A stretch of 64,000 nucleotides of DNA, from positions 1 to 64,000 of the forward strand of contig JBBART010000013.1 of NCBI GenBank assembly GCA_040399685.1. Direction: 5' to 3'. Position numbers and translations under genes: made by a program. Position 1 is the stretch's first letter; every line of letters begins with the position of its first letter. Under the pieces are notes generated by a model that searched no databases, was not told the DNA's origin, and was given only the letters and a program-made list of their open reading frames with translations. Of the stretch, positions 51,056 to 61,058 are shown piece after piece. This stretch comes from CAIQQQ01 sp040399685 (GTDB lineage: Bacteria > Pseudomonadota > Alphaproteobacteria > Acetobacterales > Acetobacteraceae).

Positions 51056-51167
51056 ACGGCGTTTGCCGCGCGATTTCATCGCCTGTAGGTTCTATCTGAC
51101 GCGACAATGCTTCAGGCCGCCTCGTCTCCGGGGCGGCTTCAATCTGTGACCGATCGGGCCTATCAAG

Positions 51168-53855
51168 ATGCTGTCCAAAAGCCATACCCCGTCTGAGACC
51201 GAGCGCGCGCTGTATGCGGGCTGGGAAAACGGGGGGTCGTTCGCGGCCGATCCGGCCAGTGAAGCCGCGCCGTTCACCATCATGATCCCGCCGCCGAACG
51301 TGACCGGCAGCCTGCATATGGGCCACGCGCTGACGTTCACCGTGCAAGATATTCTGGTGCGGTTCCGCCGCATGCAGGGGCGGGACGCTTTGTGGCAGCC
51401 TGGCACGGACCATGCCGGAATCGCCACCCAGATGGTGGTGGAACGGCTGCTGGCGGCCGAGGGCATCACCCGCAAGGAACTGGGCCGGGATGCATTTCTG
51501 GAACGTGTCTGGGCGTGGAAAGCCGAGTCGGGTGGCGCCATCACCGAGCAGCTTCGCCGGATCGGCGCCTCGCTGGACTGGCCGCGCGAGCGGTTCACGA
51601 TGGATGAAGGGCTGTCGACCTCGGTGCGGGAGGTGTTTGTCACCTTGCATCGCCAGGGGCTGATCTACCGCGACCGGCGGCTGGTGAACTGGGACCCGAA
51701 ATTCCAGTCGGCTATTTCCGATCTGGAAGTCGAAAGCCGCGAAATGCGGGGCTCGATCTGGCACATCCGCTATCCTCTGGCCGATGGCTCGGGCCGCTCG
51801 ATCGTGGTGGCCACCACGCGGCCGGAGACGATGCTGGGCGACACCGCCGTGGCCGTGAACCCGACCGATGAGCGCTATGCCGACATGATTGGCCAGGACG
51901 TCATCCTGCCGCTGACCGGCCGGCGCGTGCCGATTGTGGCCGATGAATATTCGGACCCGGAGAAGGGCACAGGGGCTGTCAAAATCACCCCGGCCCATGA
52001 TTTCAACGACTTCGAGGTTGGCCGCCGCCACAATCTGGCAATGCCGTCGATTCTCGATCGCGCCGCACAGATCACGCTGGCCGAGATCGAACTCGATGCG
52101 GTTGAAGGCATCGCCGATCCGGACTTCACCCGCACGCTCGATGGGCTGGACCGTTTCGTCGCCCGCAAGCTGATCGTGGCCGAACTGGAGCGCCTGGAAC
52201 TGCTCGTGGCCGTCGAGCCGCACACCAACCAGGTGCCGCATGGCGATCGCTCCGGCGTGCCGATCGAACCGTTGTTGACCGTGCAGTGGTATTGCAACGC
52301 GGCCGAACTGGCGAAGCCGGCGATTGCCGCCGTGGAAAGCGGGCGGACCAAGTTCGTGCCGCAGCAATGGGAAAACACCTTCTTCGCCTGGATGCGCGAC
52401 ATCCAGCCCTGGTGCATCAGCCGCCAGCTGTGGTGGGGGCATCGCATCCCGGCCTGGTACGGTCCGGACGGGCAGGTGTTCGTCGAGACCACCGAGGAAG
52501 CCGCCCAGGTAGCTGCCGACGCTCATTACGGCGCGCCGACCGCCATCACCCGCGATGACGACGTGCTCGACACCTGGTTCAGCTCGGCCCTGTGGCCGTT
52601 CTCCACGCTGGGCTGGCCGGAACAGACGCCGGAACTGGCGAAATATTACCCCGGCGATGTGCTCGTCACTGGCTTCGACATCATCTTCTTCTGGGTGGCC
52701 AGGATGATGATGATGGGCCTGCATTTCATGGGCGATGTGCCGTTCCGCACCATCTACATCCATGGCCTCGTTCGCGACGAGAAGGGCCAGAAGATGAGCA
52801 AGTCCAAGGGCAACGTCATCGACCCGTTGGCGCTGATCGACCAGTTCGGCGCCGACGCGCTGCGCTTTGCCATCACCCGGCTGACCGGGCCGGGGCGTGA
52901 CGTGAAGCTTGGTGCGGCCGCCGTCGAGACAAGCCGCAGCTTCGTGACCAAGCTGTGGAACGCGGCGCGGTTCTGCGAGATGAACGCCATTCGCCCCGAT
53001 CCGGATTTCACTCCGGATCAGGCCACGTTGCCGCTGACTCGCTGGATTCTGGCCACCGCGTCGGACGCGATTGCCGAATGCACGACCGCCCTCGAAGCCT
53101 ACCGCTTCGATGACTACGCCGCCGCCTGCTACCGCTTCACCTGGAACGGCTATTGCGACTGGTTCCTGGAATTCGCCAAGCCGGCCCTGGCCCAGCCCGA
53201 CACGGCCGAGGCGCGTGAAGTGAAACAGACAGCCGCCTATGTGCTGGGCCTGATCCTACGCATGCTGCACCCCTGCACGCCGTATGTGACCGAGGAATTG
53301 TGGGCTGAATTCGGCTACGGCGCCGAGCACAGCCTCATCGCAGCCCCTTGGCCCGAGACCTTCACCGTGCCGGGTGCCGCGGAGGCGCGGGCTGAATTGG
53401 GTTGGGTTGTCCGTCTGATCGGCGAGGTTCGTGCCGTGCGGTCCGAGATGAACGTGGCCCCCAGCAACAAGGCGCCGGTGCTGCTGCGCGACGCCAGCCC
53501 CGAGACGCTGGCCCGCGGTGAGCGCTGGATCGAGGCGATCAGCCGCATGGCCCGCGCTTCCGAATTCGGCCCACTTGTGGGGGAGATGCCACGCGGTGCG
53601 GCGCAGCTGGTGCTGGATGAAGCGACGATTGTCATCCCGCTGGGTGGCCTGATCGACTTCGACGCCGAGCGCATTCGCCTGACGAAAGAACGCGGACGTG
53701 TTGAAAAAGACGCGGACGTGACCGAGCGCAAGTTGGGCAATCCCGACTTCATTGCCCGCGCCAAGCCGGAAGTGGTGGAGGAAAACCGCGAACGCCTCAT
53801 CGCCGCTCAGAGCGAAATGGCACGGTTGGATGCGGCGCTTGCGCGGATTGCCTGA
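51168..53855 (+). CDS. valS: Valyl-tRNA synthetase
   Basis: An 895-residue class I synthetase. The HIGH motif is in PPNVTGSLHMGHAL (about 43-56), the CP1 editing domain spans about 190-345 (VVATTRPETMLGDTAVAVNP), and KMSKS is in QKMSKSKGNV at about 541. The helical anticodon-binding domain is followed by a C-terminal coiled coil (RIRLTKERGRVEKDAD), which is diagnostic of ValRS. Length is near the E. coli enzyme. purU follows by 3 bp. Confidence 0.98.
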   Translation: MLSKSHTPSETERALYAGWENGGSFAADPASEAAPFTIMIPPPNVTGSLHMGHALTFTVQDILVRFRRMQGRDALWQPGTDHAGIATQMVVERLLAAEGITRKELGRDAFLERVWAWKAESGGAITEQLRRIGASLDWPRERFTMDEGLSTSVREVFVTLHRQGLIYRDRRLVNWDPKFQSAISDLEVESREMRGSIWHIRYPLADGSGRSIVVATTRPETMLGDTAVAVNPTDERYADMIGQDVILPLTGRRVPIVADEYSDPEKGTGAVKITPAHDFNDFEVGRRHNLAMPSILDRAAQITLAEIELDAVEGIADPDFTRTLDGLDRFVARKLIVAELERLELLVAVEPHTNQVPHGDRSGVPIEPLLTVQWYCNAAELAKPAIAAVESGRTKFVPQQWENTFFAWMRDIQPWCISRQLWWGHRIPAWYGPDGQVFVETTEEAAQVAADAHYGAPTAITRDDDVLDTWFSSALWPFSTLGWPEQTPELAKYYPGDVLVTGFDIIFFWVARMMMMGLHFMGDVPFRTIYIHGLVRDEKGQKMSKSKGNVIDPLALIDQFGADALRFAITRLTGPGRDVKLGAAAVETSRSFVTKLWNAARFCEMNAIRPDPDFTPDQATLPLTRWILATASDAIAECTTALEAYRFDDYAAACYRFTWNGYCDWFLEFAKPALAQPDTAEAREVKQTAAYVLGLILRMLHPCTPYVTEELWAEFGYGAEHSLIAAPWPETFTVPGAAEARAELGWVVRLIGEVRAVRSEMNVAPSNKAPVLLRDASPETLARGERWIEAISRMARASEFGPLVGEMPRGAAQLVLDEATIVIPLGGLIDFDAERIRLTKERGRVEKDADVTERKLGNPDFIARAKPEVVEENRERLIAAQSEMARLDAALARIA

Positions 53856-53858
53856 GCG

Positions 53859-54719
53859 ATGACAAACGCCGTCATTCTCAAGCTGTCCTGTCCGAACCAG
53901 CCCGGCATCGTGGCCCGCGTGTCCACGCATTTGTTCGAGGCCGGCTGCAACATCCTCGACGCCGCCCAGTATGATGCCACCGAAACCAACCGGTTCTTCA
54001 TGCGGGTGGTGTTCAACGCGGTGGCAGGCGAGCCGGATATCACTGGCTTGCGCGCCGGTTTCGCGCCTTTAGGCGAACGGTATGGCATGGACTGGCAGAT
54101 CCGCCTGCGGGCGGAGAAGCGGCGCGTGCTGCTGATGGTGTCGAAATTCGACCATTGTCTGGCGGATATTCTCTATCGCTGGCGCAGTGGCGAATTCGCG
54201 ATGGACATCACCGCCATCGTGTCCAACCACCCGCGCGATACCTATGCGCATCTGGATTTCGACGGCATCCCGTTCCACCACATGCCGGTGACGAAGGTCA
54301 CCAAGCTGGAGCAGGAAACCGCCGTGGCCGCCCTGGTGCGCGACACCGAGACGGAACTGGTGGTGCTGGCCCGCTACATGCAGGTGCTGTCAGACGGCTT
54401 GGTGGCCAAGCTCTCTGGCCGTGCGATCAACATCCATCATTCGTTCCTGCCCGGCTTCAAGGGCGCCAAGCCGTATCACCAGGCGCATGCCCGCGGCGTG
54501 AAGCTGATTGGCGCCACCGCCCATTACGTGACGCAGGACCTGGATGAAGGTCCGATCATCGATCAGGACGTGGAGCGCATCAGCCACCGCGACACGCCTG
54601 AGGATCTCGTCCGCAAAGGCCGCGATATCGAGCGCCGTGTGTTGGCGCGGGCGATCAGCCACCATCTTGAGGACCGCGTGTTCCTCAATGGCCGCACCAC
54701 GGTGGTATTCTCAGAGTAG
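53859..54719 (+). CDS. purU: Formyltetrahydrofolate deformylase
   Basis: A 286-residue enzyme that hydrolyses 10-formyl-THF to THF and formate, balancing one-carbon pools and supplying formate for purine synthesis. An N-terminal ACT domain (AVILKLSCPNQPGIVARVST) precedes the formyltransferase fold, with the catalytic Asn/His segment INIHHSFLPGFKGAKPYHQA and Asp in TQDLDEGPIIDQ. The start is 3 bp after valS, so it is probably co-transcribed. Confidence 0.96.
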   Translation: MTNAVILKLSCPNQPGIVARVSTHLFEAGCNILDAAQYDATETNRFFMRVVFNAVAGEPDITGLRAGFAPLGERYGMDWQIRLRAEKRRVLLMVSKFDHCLADILYRWRSGEFAMDITAIVSNHPRDTYAHLDFDGIPFHHMPVTKVTKLEQETAVAALVRDTETELVVLARYMQVLSDGLVAKLSGRAINIHHSFLPGFKGAKPYHQAHARGVKLIGATAHYVTQDLDEGPIIDQDVERISHRDTPEDLVRKGRDIERRVLARAISHHLEDRVFLNGRTTVVFSE

Positions 54720-54777
54720 TTTGCGCCGCAAGGGGGGCAGGGATAGTGTTCCGGCCCTATTCGCCCAAGGAAACGTC

Positions 54778-56499
54778 ATGACAAAAATATGGGATAAATC
54801 CCGCCTGCCGTCGCGCCATGTCACCGTGGGGCCCGATCGTGCGCCGCATCGCAGCTATTATTACGCGATGGGTCTGACGGAGGAGGAGATCAACCAGCCC
54901 TTCGTGGGCGTTGCCACCTGCTGGAACGAAGCCGCCCCCTGCAACATCGCACTGAGCCGTCAGGCGCAGTCGGTGAAGAAGGGCGTGATCGAGGCGGACG
55001 GCACGCCGCGCGAATTCAATACCATCACCGTCACGGACGGTATTGCGATGGGCCACCAGGGTATGAAGTCCTCGCTGGTGTCGCGCGAAGTCATCGCCGA
55101 CTCGGTGGAACTGACCATTCGCGGCCATTCCTATGACGGTCTGGTGGGCCTCGCCGGCTGCGACAAGTCTTTGCCCGGCATGATGATGGCCATGCTGCGC
55201 CTGAACGTGCCGAGCGTGTTCATGTATGGCGGCTCCATCCTTCCCGGCCGGCACAAGGGCCGCGACGTCACGGTGGTGGACGTGTTCGAGGCCGTTGGCC
55301 AGCACGGCGCCGGCAATATGACGGACGAAGAACTGCACGATCTGGAATGCGTCGCCTGCCCATCGGCCGGCGCCTGCGGCGGCCAGTTCACCGCCAACAC
55401 GATGGCCACGGTGTCCGAGGCGATTGGCCTCGCATTGCCGGGTTCGGCCGGAGCCCCGGCGCCGTATGAGGATCGCGATCGCTATGCCGTTGAATCTGGC
55501 AAGGCGGTGATGAACCTCATCGAGAAGAACATCCGCCCGCGCGACATCGTCACGCTGAAGGCGCTGCAGAACGCGGCTGTTGTGGTGGCTGCCACCGGCG
55601 GTTCCACCAACGCGGCGCTGCATCTGCCCGCGCTCGCCAATGAAGCCGGCATCGTGTTCACGATGGACGACGTTCTGGCGATCATGCGCGCCACCCCCTA
55701 CATCGCCGACCTGAAGCCGGGCGGGAAGTATGTGGCGCTGGACGTGCACAATGTCGGTGGCATTCCGGTGATCATCAAGGCGCTGCTGGACGCCGATCTT
55801 CTGCATGGCGACTGCATGACCGTGACCGGCCGCACTTTGGCGCAGAACCACGAGCACGTGGTGTTCCCGCTGGACCAGGACGTGATCTACCCGGTCAGCA
55901 AGGCCATTTCCAAGACCGGTGGCGTGGTTGGCCTCAAGGGCAATCTGGCGCCCGACGGCGGCGTGGTGAAGATCGCCGGGATGAAGAACCTGCGCTTTGA
56001 AGGCACGGCTCTGTGCTTTGACAGCGAGGAAGAGGCGTTCAAGGCGGTGTCTGACCGCGCCTACAAAACCGGCGATGTGATCGTTATTCGCTATGAGGGG
56101 CCGAAGGGCGGTCCGGGCATGCGTGAGATGCTCTCCACCACCTCGGCCATCTACGGCCAGGGCATGGGCGAAGACGTGGCCCTGATCACCGATGGCCGCT
56201 TCTCGGGCGCCACACGCGGCTTCTGCGTGGGTCATGTGGGGCCAGAGGCCGCTGTTGGCGGGCCGATCGCGCTGCTGCGCAACGGCGACAAGATCGTGCT
56301 CGATGCGGCCGCCGGTACGATGGACATGCTGGTGTCCGATGAGGAGCTGGCCATTCGTCGTGCGGCCTGGACGCCGCGCAAGACCGACTACAATTCCGGC
56401 ACAATCTGGCGCTATGCTCAGAACGTCGGGCCAGCGCATCTCGGTGCGCTCACCCATCCAGGTGCCGCTGCTGAGACGCATTGCTACGCCGACATCTAA
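54778..56499 (+). CDS. ilvD: Dihydroxy-acid dehydratase
   Basis: A 573-residue Fe-S enzyme for the penultimate step of valine and isoleucine synthesis. The cluster cysteines lie in CWNEAAPCN, LAGCDKSLPGM and CVACPSAGACGG. GSILPGRHKG, DGRFSGATRG and the C-terminal VSDEELAIRRAAW also match. The 573-residue length and motif spacing fit the IlvD/EDD superfamily, and the branched-chain name is preferred over sugar-acid dehydratase because of close motif agreement. The ATG at 54778 has AAGGA upstream. Confidence 0.94.
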   Translation: MTKIWDKSRLPSRHVTVGPDRAPHRSYYYAMGLTEEEINQPFVGVATCWNEAAPCNIALSRQAQSVKKGVIEADGTPREFNTITVTDGIAMGHQGMKSSLVSREVIADSVELTIRGHSYDGLVGLAGCDKSLPGMMMAMLRLNVPSVFMYGGSILPGRHKGRDVTVVDVFEAVGQHGAGNMTDEELHDLECVACPSAGACGGQFTANTMATVSEAIGLALPGSAGAPAPYEDRDRYAVESGKAVMNLIEKNIRPRDIVTLKALQNAAVVVAATGGSTNAALHLPALANEAGIVFTMDDVLAIMRATPYIADLKPGGKYVALDVHNVGGIPVIIKALLDADLLHGDCMTVTGRTLAQNHEHVVFPLDQDVIYPVSKAISKTGGVVGLKGNLAPDGGVVKIAGMKNLRFEGTALCFDSEEEAFKAVSDRAYKTGDVIVIRYEGPKGGPGMREMLSTTSAIYGQGMGEDVALITDGRFSGATRGFCVGHVGPEAAVGGPIALLRNGDKIVLDAAAGTMDMLVSDEELAIRRAAWTPRKTDYNSGTIWRYAQNVGPAHLGALTHPGAAAETHCYADI

Positions 56500-56507
56500 A
56501 GAAGGCT

Positions 56508-56543
56508 GTTCCGGGCTGCCTTCGGTGGCCCGGAACGATTTTT
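56508..56543 (+). terminator. Rho-independent terminator after ilvD
   Basis: GTTCCGGGC (56508-56516) pairs perfectly with GCCCGGAAC (56528-56536), with an inner TGCC/GGTG region, and is followed by GATTTTT, 8 bp after the ilvD stop. Confidence 0.85.
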
Positions 56544-56591
56544 CATCTGGCTGTTAAACAAAAATTAATACGTTCAGCCCAAGGGTATCTG

Positions 56592-56879
56592 ATGACCCAT
56601 CGCCGATTGTTTCTCGCAAGCTGTATCACTGGAATTTTTGTAGCCGGCTGTGCCCAGGGCCAACCCTATCGTCCTGTTCCCGAAATGCGGGAGGAGCGCA
56701 TTCCCGAAATGCGCCACGGGCGTATATGGGAGCCAGGGCACTGGCATTGGAATGGGCGGGACTATGAGTGGATCCGTGGCCATGAGATCGAACACCGTCC
56801 ACATTATCGCCGCTATGTTCACGGCGAGTGGGTGCGTCGCGGGCACGAGCATGTGTGGGTCGGACCGCACTGGGAATAA
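56592..56879 (+). CDS. Small YXWXGGXW-type lipoprotein
   Basis: A 95-residue predicted lipoprotein. The signal ends in a lipobox FVAGC (Cys at about 20), so it is lipidated. The mature part is rich in Trp, His, Arg and Glu, with spaced aromatic motifs (WEPGHWHWNGRDYEWIRG, GEWVRRGHEHVWVGPHW) like the YXWXGGXW repeat family. Such proteins are found in the envelope of proteobacteria, and function is unknown. The ATG at 56592 has AAGGG upstream. Confidence 0.75.
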   Translation: MTHRRLFLASCITGIFVAGCAQGQPYRPVPEMREERIPEMRHGRIWEPGHWHWNGRDYEWIRGHEIEHRPHYRRYVHGEWVRRGHEHVWVGPHWE

Positions 56880-56899
56880 CCCAACGCGCCGGTTGATCG

Positions 56900-57670
56900 T
56901 CAGGTCAGTTCGATAACCACCGGCACATGGTCGGACGGCTGTTCCTCGCCACGCTCGCGCCGGTCCGGCGCGGCCGACACCAGGCGCTCTGCCAGACGTG
57001 GTGAGAGCAAAGCGTGGTCAATCCGCAGGCCGCAATCGCGCGGCCAGGCGCCGGCCTGGTAATCCCAGAAGGTGTAGACAGCCCCGGTTGGGTGCAGCGC
57101 CCGAATGGCGTCGGTCAGCCCCAGCCACACCAAGGCCCGGTATTTTGCACGGGTGGCGGGGCGCACCAGCGCGTCGTCCGCCGACAGCGCACCCTTGGCA
57201 TAATCTTCGTCGGTCGGTGCCACGTTGTAGTCGCCAAGAATGACGAAATCGCTGTCCGCTTCGAGCAATTCCGCAGCCCGGGCGTGCAGCGCGTCCATCC
57301 ATTCCAGCTTGGCCGCATAGCCCGCATCGCCGCCGGAATTGCCGTTGGGCAGATAGATGCCGATGATCGTCATGCCGCCGGCGATAATTTCGACATAACG
57401 CGATTGCGGCGCGTCGCCGGCAAGGCCAGGCAGGGCGGTGTGCACCACCTCAAACGGCACCCGGCACAGGGCCGCCACACCGTTATAGGCCTTCTGGCCC
57501 ACCACGACGGATTTGTAGCCAGCCGCCTCGAACGCCGCTGCCGGGAAAATGTGCGATTCGCATTTGATCTCCTGCAGCATCACCACGTCGGGCTGCACGC
57601 GCGCCAGCCAACGCTCCAGGTGGCCCTGCCGCTGGCGGACCGAATTCACATTCCAGGTGGCGATTCGCAT
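56900..57670 (-). CDS. xth: Exodeoxyribonuclease III
   Basis: A 256-residue AP endonuclease/3'-exonuclease for base-excision repair. It has RIATWNVNSVRQR, the metal ligand Glu in LQEIKCE, IIGIYLPNGNSGG, the catalytic Asp/Asn pair in LGDYNVAPTDEDY, GLRIDHALLSPRL and the terminal SDHVPVVIEL. Length is typical of the XthA family. It lies 8 bp downstream of the Fe-S carrier gene on the same strand. Confidence 0.95.
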   Translation of the reverse strand: MRIATWNVNSVRQRQGHLERWLARVQPDVVMLQEIKCESHIFPAAAFEAAGYKSVVVGQKAYNGVAALCRVPFEVVHTALPGLAGDAPQSRYVEIIAGGMTIIGIYLPNGNSGGDAGYAAKLEWMDALHARAAELLEADSDFVILGDYNVAPTDEDYAKGALSADDALVRPATRAKYRALVWLGLTDAIRALHPTGAVYTFWDYQAGAWPRDCGLRIDHALLSPRLAERLVSAAPDRRERGEEQPSDHVPVVIELT

Positions 57671-57678
57671 GTCCGGGA

Positions 57679-58011
57679 TCAGTCGATCGCGAAGCTGGTG
57701 CCGCAGCCGCAGGACGATTTCGCCTGCGGGTTGCGTACTGCGAAATGGGCGCCGATCAGCGTGTCGGTGTAATCCAGCTCGCTGCCCTCCAGCAGATCGA
57801 GGCTGGCCGGGTCGATGTAAACGCGGGCCTCGCCCTGGGCGATCACCACATCGTCCTCGGCCGTGTTTCGGTCGAGTTCGAATTTATACTGAAACCCGCT
57901 GCATCCACCGGCCAGAACGGCCACGCGCAGGGCGCCGCCGCCATTGGCCAGGGCGATTTCAGCGATGCGCTCAGCGGCGCGGTCGGTCAGTCGGAACTGG
58001 GTGCTTACCAT
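57679..58011 (-). CDS. erpA: A-type iron-sulfur carrier (HesB/IscA/ErpA family)
   Basis: A 110-residue Fe-S cluster carrier with the three conserved cysteines in LAGGCSGFQYKFEL and SSCGCGTSF. Alphaproteobacterial genomes carry several such paralogues and the ErpA name is provisional. The ATG at 58011 gives the family length; the frame is open further upstream, overlapping dgt. It is the first gene of a pair with xth and is divergent from dgt, with about 65 bp between starts. Confidence 0.92.
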   Translation of the reverse strand: MVSTQFRLTDRAAERIAEIALANGGGALRVAVLAGGCSGFQYKFELDRNTAEDDVVIAQGEARVYIDPASLDLLEGSELDYTDTLIGAHFAVRNPQAKSSCGCGTSFAID

Positions 58012-58076
58012 CTTCGTAACATAGGCAATATGCCACCGAGATTGAAGGGGGGCGCGGGGCAGTGTAATTGCGCCCC

Positions 58077-59231
58077 ATGATAACACGCGCTGCCTGGGCC
58101 GTTCGGCCCGAAAACTCTCGCGGACGGTTCCACGCCGAACCCGAATCGGTCACGCGCAGTCCGTGGCAGCGCGACCGCGACCGGATTGTCCACAGCTCTG
58201 CATTTCGCACGCTGCAATACAAAACCCAGGTTTTCGTCAACCATGAGGGCGATTTCTACCGCACCCGCCTGACCCACAGCATCGAAGTGGCGCAGATCGC
58301 CCGCTCGATCGCCCGCGAACTCGGCCTTGATGAGGATCTGACGGAAGCGCTGTCCCTGGCGCACGACCTCGGCCACACCCCGTTCGGCCACGCCGGCGAG
58401 GATGCGTTGTCCGCGGCCATGCAGCCATTCGGCGGCTTTGATCACAACGCCCAGGCGCTGCGAATCGTCACCCTGCTGGAGAGCCGGTATGCGGATTTCG
58501 ATGGCCTGAACCTGACATGGGAAACGCTGGAGGGCCTGGCCAAGCACAACGGCCCGCTGCGCAAGCCGCCGCCTTACGTGGCCGACTACGACCAGATGTT
58601 CAAACTGGACCTGCAAACCTTCCCCTCCGCCGAGGCCCAGGTGGCGGCATTGGCAGACGACATCGCCTATCACAGCCACGATCTGGATGACGGCCTGCGC
58701 GCCGGACTGTTCGTGATCGATGACATCGCGCATCTGCCGGTGGTCAAGGACGCGCTGGCCACCGCCCGTCGTGCCAGCCTGGACATGCCGCCGGCCCGCC
58801 TGCGCCACGAAACCCTCCGCCGCGTGATCAACGCATTGGTCACTGACCTGGTGTCCGAAACCCGCCGCCGGGTGAAGGCGCTGGCACCGGAGAACTCGGA
58901 TGACATCCGCCATGCCAACGAGCCGGTGGTGGCGTTCAGCCCGGCGATGGCCGAGGCCAACCGCGTGATCAAGCAATTCCTGTTCACGCGCATGTATCGC
59001 CATTGGCGGGTGAACCGCATGACCGCCAAGGCGCGGCGGGTGACGGCGGAGATCTTCTCCCTGCTGCACGCAGCGCCAAACCAGCTTCCCGACGATTGGC
59101 GCGGCCGGGCCGGCGACGTGGCCGGCAGCCAGCGTGTGGCTTCCACGGTGGCCGACTACATCGCCGGCATGACCGACCGCTTTGCTTTGGACGAGCATCT
59201 TCGCCTGACCGACATTTCTGTCTCAGGCTGA
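58077..59231 (+). CDS. dgt: Deoxyguanosinetriphosphate triphosphohydrolase-like protein
   Basis: A 384-residue HD-domain enzyme of the dGTPase type 2 family, which hydrolyses dNTPs to nucleosides and triphosphate. It has SPWQRDRDRIVHSSAFRTLQ, the HD metal ligands in RLTHSIEVAQ and LAHDLGHTPFGH, and DDIAYHSHDLDDGL. The ATG at 58077 starts nine bases after an in-frame TTG. It is followed 17 bp later by argS. Confidence 0.94.
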   Translation: MITRAAWAVRPENSRGRFHAEPESVTRSPWQRDRDRIVHSSAFRTLQYKTQVFVNHEGDFYRTRLTHSIEVAQIARSIARELGLDEDLTEALSLAHDLGHTPFGHAGEDALSAAMQPFGGFDHNAQALRIVTLLESRYADFDGLNLTWETLEGLAKHNGPLRKPPPYVADYDQMFKLDLQTFPSAEAQVAALADDIAYHSHDLDDGLRAGLFVIDDIAHLPVVKDALATARRASLDMPPARLRHETLRRVINALVTDLVSETRRRVKALAPENSDDIRHANEPVVAFSPAMAEANRVIKQFLFTRMYRHWRVNRMTAKARRVTAEIFSLLHAAPNQLPDDWRGRAGDVAGSQRVASTVADYIAGMTDRFALDEHLRLTDISVSG

Positions 59232-59248
59232 TCAGATAGGCATGATTG

Positions 59249-61027
59249 ATGACTGACAATATTTTTGCCGACATCCGCGAGGCTGTCGTGGCCGCCCTTA
59301 TGGCGATCGTGCCTGATCTCTCCAGCGACATCGCCGCCCGCGTGGAAGTGACGCCGACCAAGGACGCCGCCCATGGCGACATGGCGACCAACGCCGCCAT
59401 GGTGGCCAGCAAAGCGGCTGGTCGCAAGCCGCAGGAGATCGCGGCGGCTTTGGTGGTGGCCCTGTCCGGCAGCGGTGCGATTGAAAAGGCCGAGGCGGCG
59501 GGGCCTGGTTTCGTCAATCTCACGCTGCGGCCTGAGATTTTGCAGGCACAAATTCCCACCATCCTGCGCAAACTTGAGACCTACGGCGACAGCGATGTCG
59601 GCGGCGGGGTTCGGGTAAATGTCGAGTATGTATCGGCCAACCCCACCGGCCCCATGCATATCGGCCATTGCCGGGGGGCCGTGGTGGGCGATGCGTTGGC
59701 GAACCTGCTGGCCAAGGCCGGGTTTGCCGTCACCAAGGAATATCTAATCAACGATGCCGGTGGCCAGGTGATTGCTTTAGCGTGGGCTGCCTACTGGCGC
59801 TATCTGGAGGCGATCGGCACGTCGCTCACCGAGGACGAATACTCGGCTCTGGTTCCGGGCGGCCTGCAGTATCGCGGTGAATACCTCATCCCGGTGGGCG
59901 CCCGTCTCGCCGCCGAATACGGCCCGGCCTTGGCCGAGGACGCGAAACCGGCCGATCCCGCTATCTGGTTTGTCATTGTGCGCGAGATGGCGCTGTCAAT
60001 GATGATGGAATCGATCCGCGAGGATCTGGAACTGCTCGGCGTGACGTTCGATGTGTTCAGTTCTGAGCGCGCCTTGGTGGAGACCGGCGCCACCGATGCC
60101 ACCATCGCCCAGCTGGAACAGCTTGGCCTGATTTATCAGGGCACGCTCGAACCCCCGAAGGGCAAGCTGCCCGACGATTGGGAGGCTCGCGAGCAGATGC
60201 TGTTCCGCTCCACCCAGTTCGGCGACGACGTGGACCGGCCGCTACGCAAATCCGACGGCTCCAACACGTATTTCGCCAACGACATCTCTTACCATGCCGA
60301 CAAGATCCGTCGTGGCGCGCAGGTGATGATCGATATCTGGGGTGCCGACCACGGTGGCTACGTGTCGCGCATGAAGGCCGCCACCAAGGCGCTGGCCGGC
60401 GAAAAGGGGGTGCTGCTGGACGTTGTGCTGTGCCAGATCGTCAAGGTGCTCAAGGGCGGCGAGCCGGTGCGCATGTCCAAGCGGGCCGGCACCTTCATCA
60501 CCTTGCGCGATCTGCTGGACGAGGTTGGCCGCGATGCCGTGCGTTTCACCATGCTGACGCGCAAATCCGACGCCCAGATGGATTTCGACATCGACGCCGC
60601 GATTGCTCAGACCCGCGAGAACCCGGTATTTTATGTGCAATACGCCCATGCCCGTTGCCGTAGCGTTCTGCGCGCCGCCGGCGAGCAGATGGACACCGCA
60701 CCGCTGGCCCTGGCCGAGGCTGAATTGGGCAGTTTGGACAACGCCGCCGAAATGACCCTTATCCGCCGCCTGGCCGCATGGCCACGCATGGTCGAGCAGG
60801 CTTCACAGGCCCGTGAGCCGCATAGAATCGCGTTTTTTCTCTATGACTTGGCGGGTGACTTTCATATGCTGTGGAACCGGGGGCGTGACGATGCTGCACT
60901 GCGGTTCCTGCAGGCTGACAAGCCGGTCGAGACTGCCGCACGCGTGGCATTGGTGGCAGCAACTGCCGCCGTCATCCGGTCTGGACTTGTCGTAATGGGT
61001 GTAACGCCGGTTGAAGAAATGCGCTGA
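59249..61027 (+). CDS. argS: Arginyl-tRNA synthetase
   Basis: A 592-residue class I synthetase. The Arg-specific N-terminal domain (about 1-110) precedes HIGH in ANPTGPMHIGHCRGAVVGD; the KMSKS-like motif appears as VRMSKRAGTF; the C-terminal DALR-type anticodon-binding domain ends GLVVMGVTPVEEMR. Length matches the family. The ATG at 59249 is preferred over the TTG at 59246. The SPOR-domain gene follows. Confidence 0.97.
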   Translation: MTDNIFADIREAVVAALMAIVPDLSSDIAARVEVTPTKDAAHGDMATNAAMVASKAAGRKPQEIAAALVVALSGSGAIEKAEAAGPGFVNLTLRPEILQAQIPTILRKLETYGDSDVGGGVRVNVEYVSANPTGPMHIGHCRGAVVGDALANLLAKAGFAVTKEYLINDAGGQVIALAWAAYWRYLEAIGTSLTEDEYSALVPGGLQYRGEYLIPVGARLAAEYGPALAEDAKPADPAIWFVIVREMALSMMMESIREDLELLGVTFDVFSSERALVETGATDATIAQLEQLGLIYQGTLEPPKGKLPDDWEAREQMLFRSTQFGDDVDRPLRKSDGSNTYFANDISYHADKIRRGAQVMIDIWGADHGGYVSRMKAATKALAGEKGVLLDVVLCQIVKVLKGGEPVRMSKRAGTFITLRDLLDEVGRDAVRFTMLTRKSDAQMDFDIDAAIAQTRENPVFYVQYAHARCRSVLRAAGEQMDTAPLALAEAELGSLDNAAEMTLIRRLAAWPRMVEQASQAREPHRIAFFLYDLAGDFHMLWNRGRDDAALRFLQADKPVETAARVALVAATAAVIRSGLVVMGVTPVEEMR

Positions 61028-61058
61028 GCCGGTCTGCCCGGCGGCGCCTGGAGCTTGC

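Noticed and set aside
51056..51167. T-box leader for valS
   Set aside because: The region is too short and lacks the conserved T-box sequence; only a 6-bp GC hairpin is present, and T-boxes are not expected in alphaproteobacteria.
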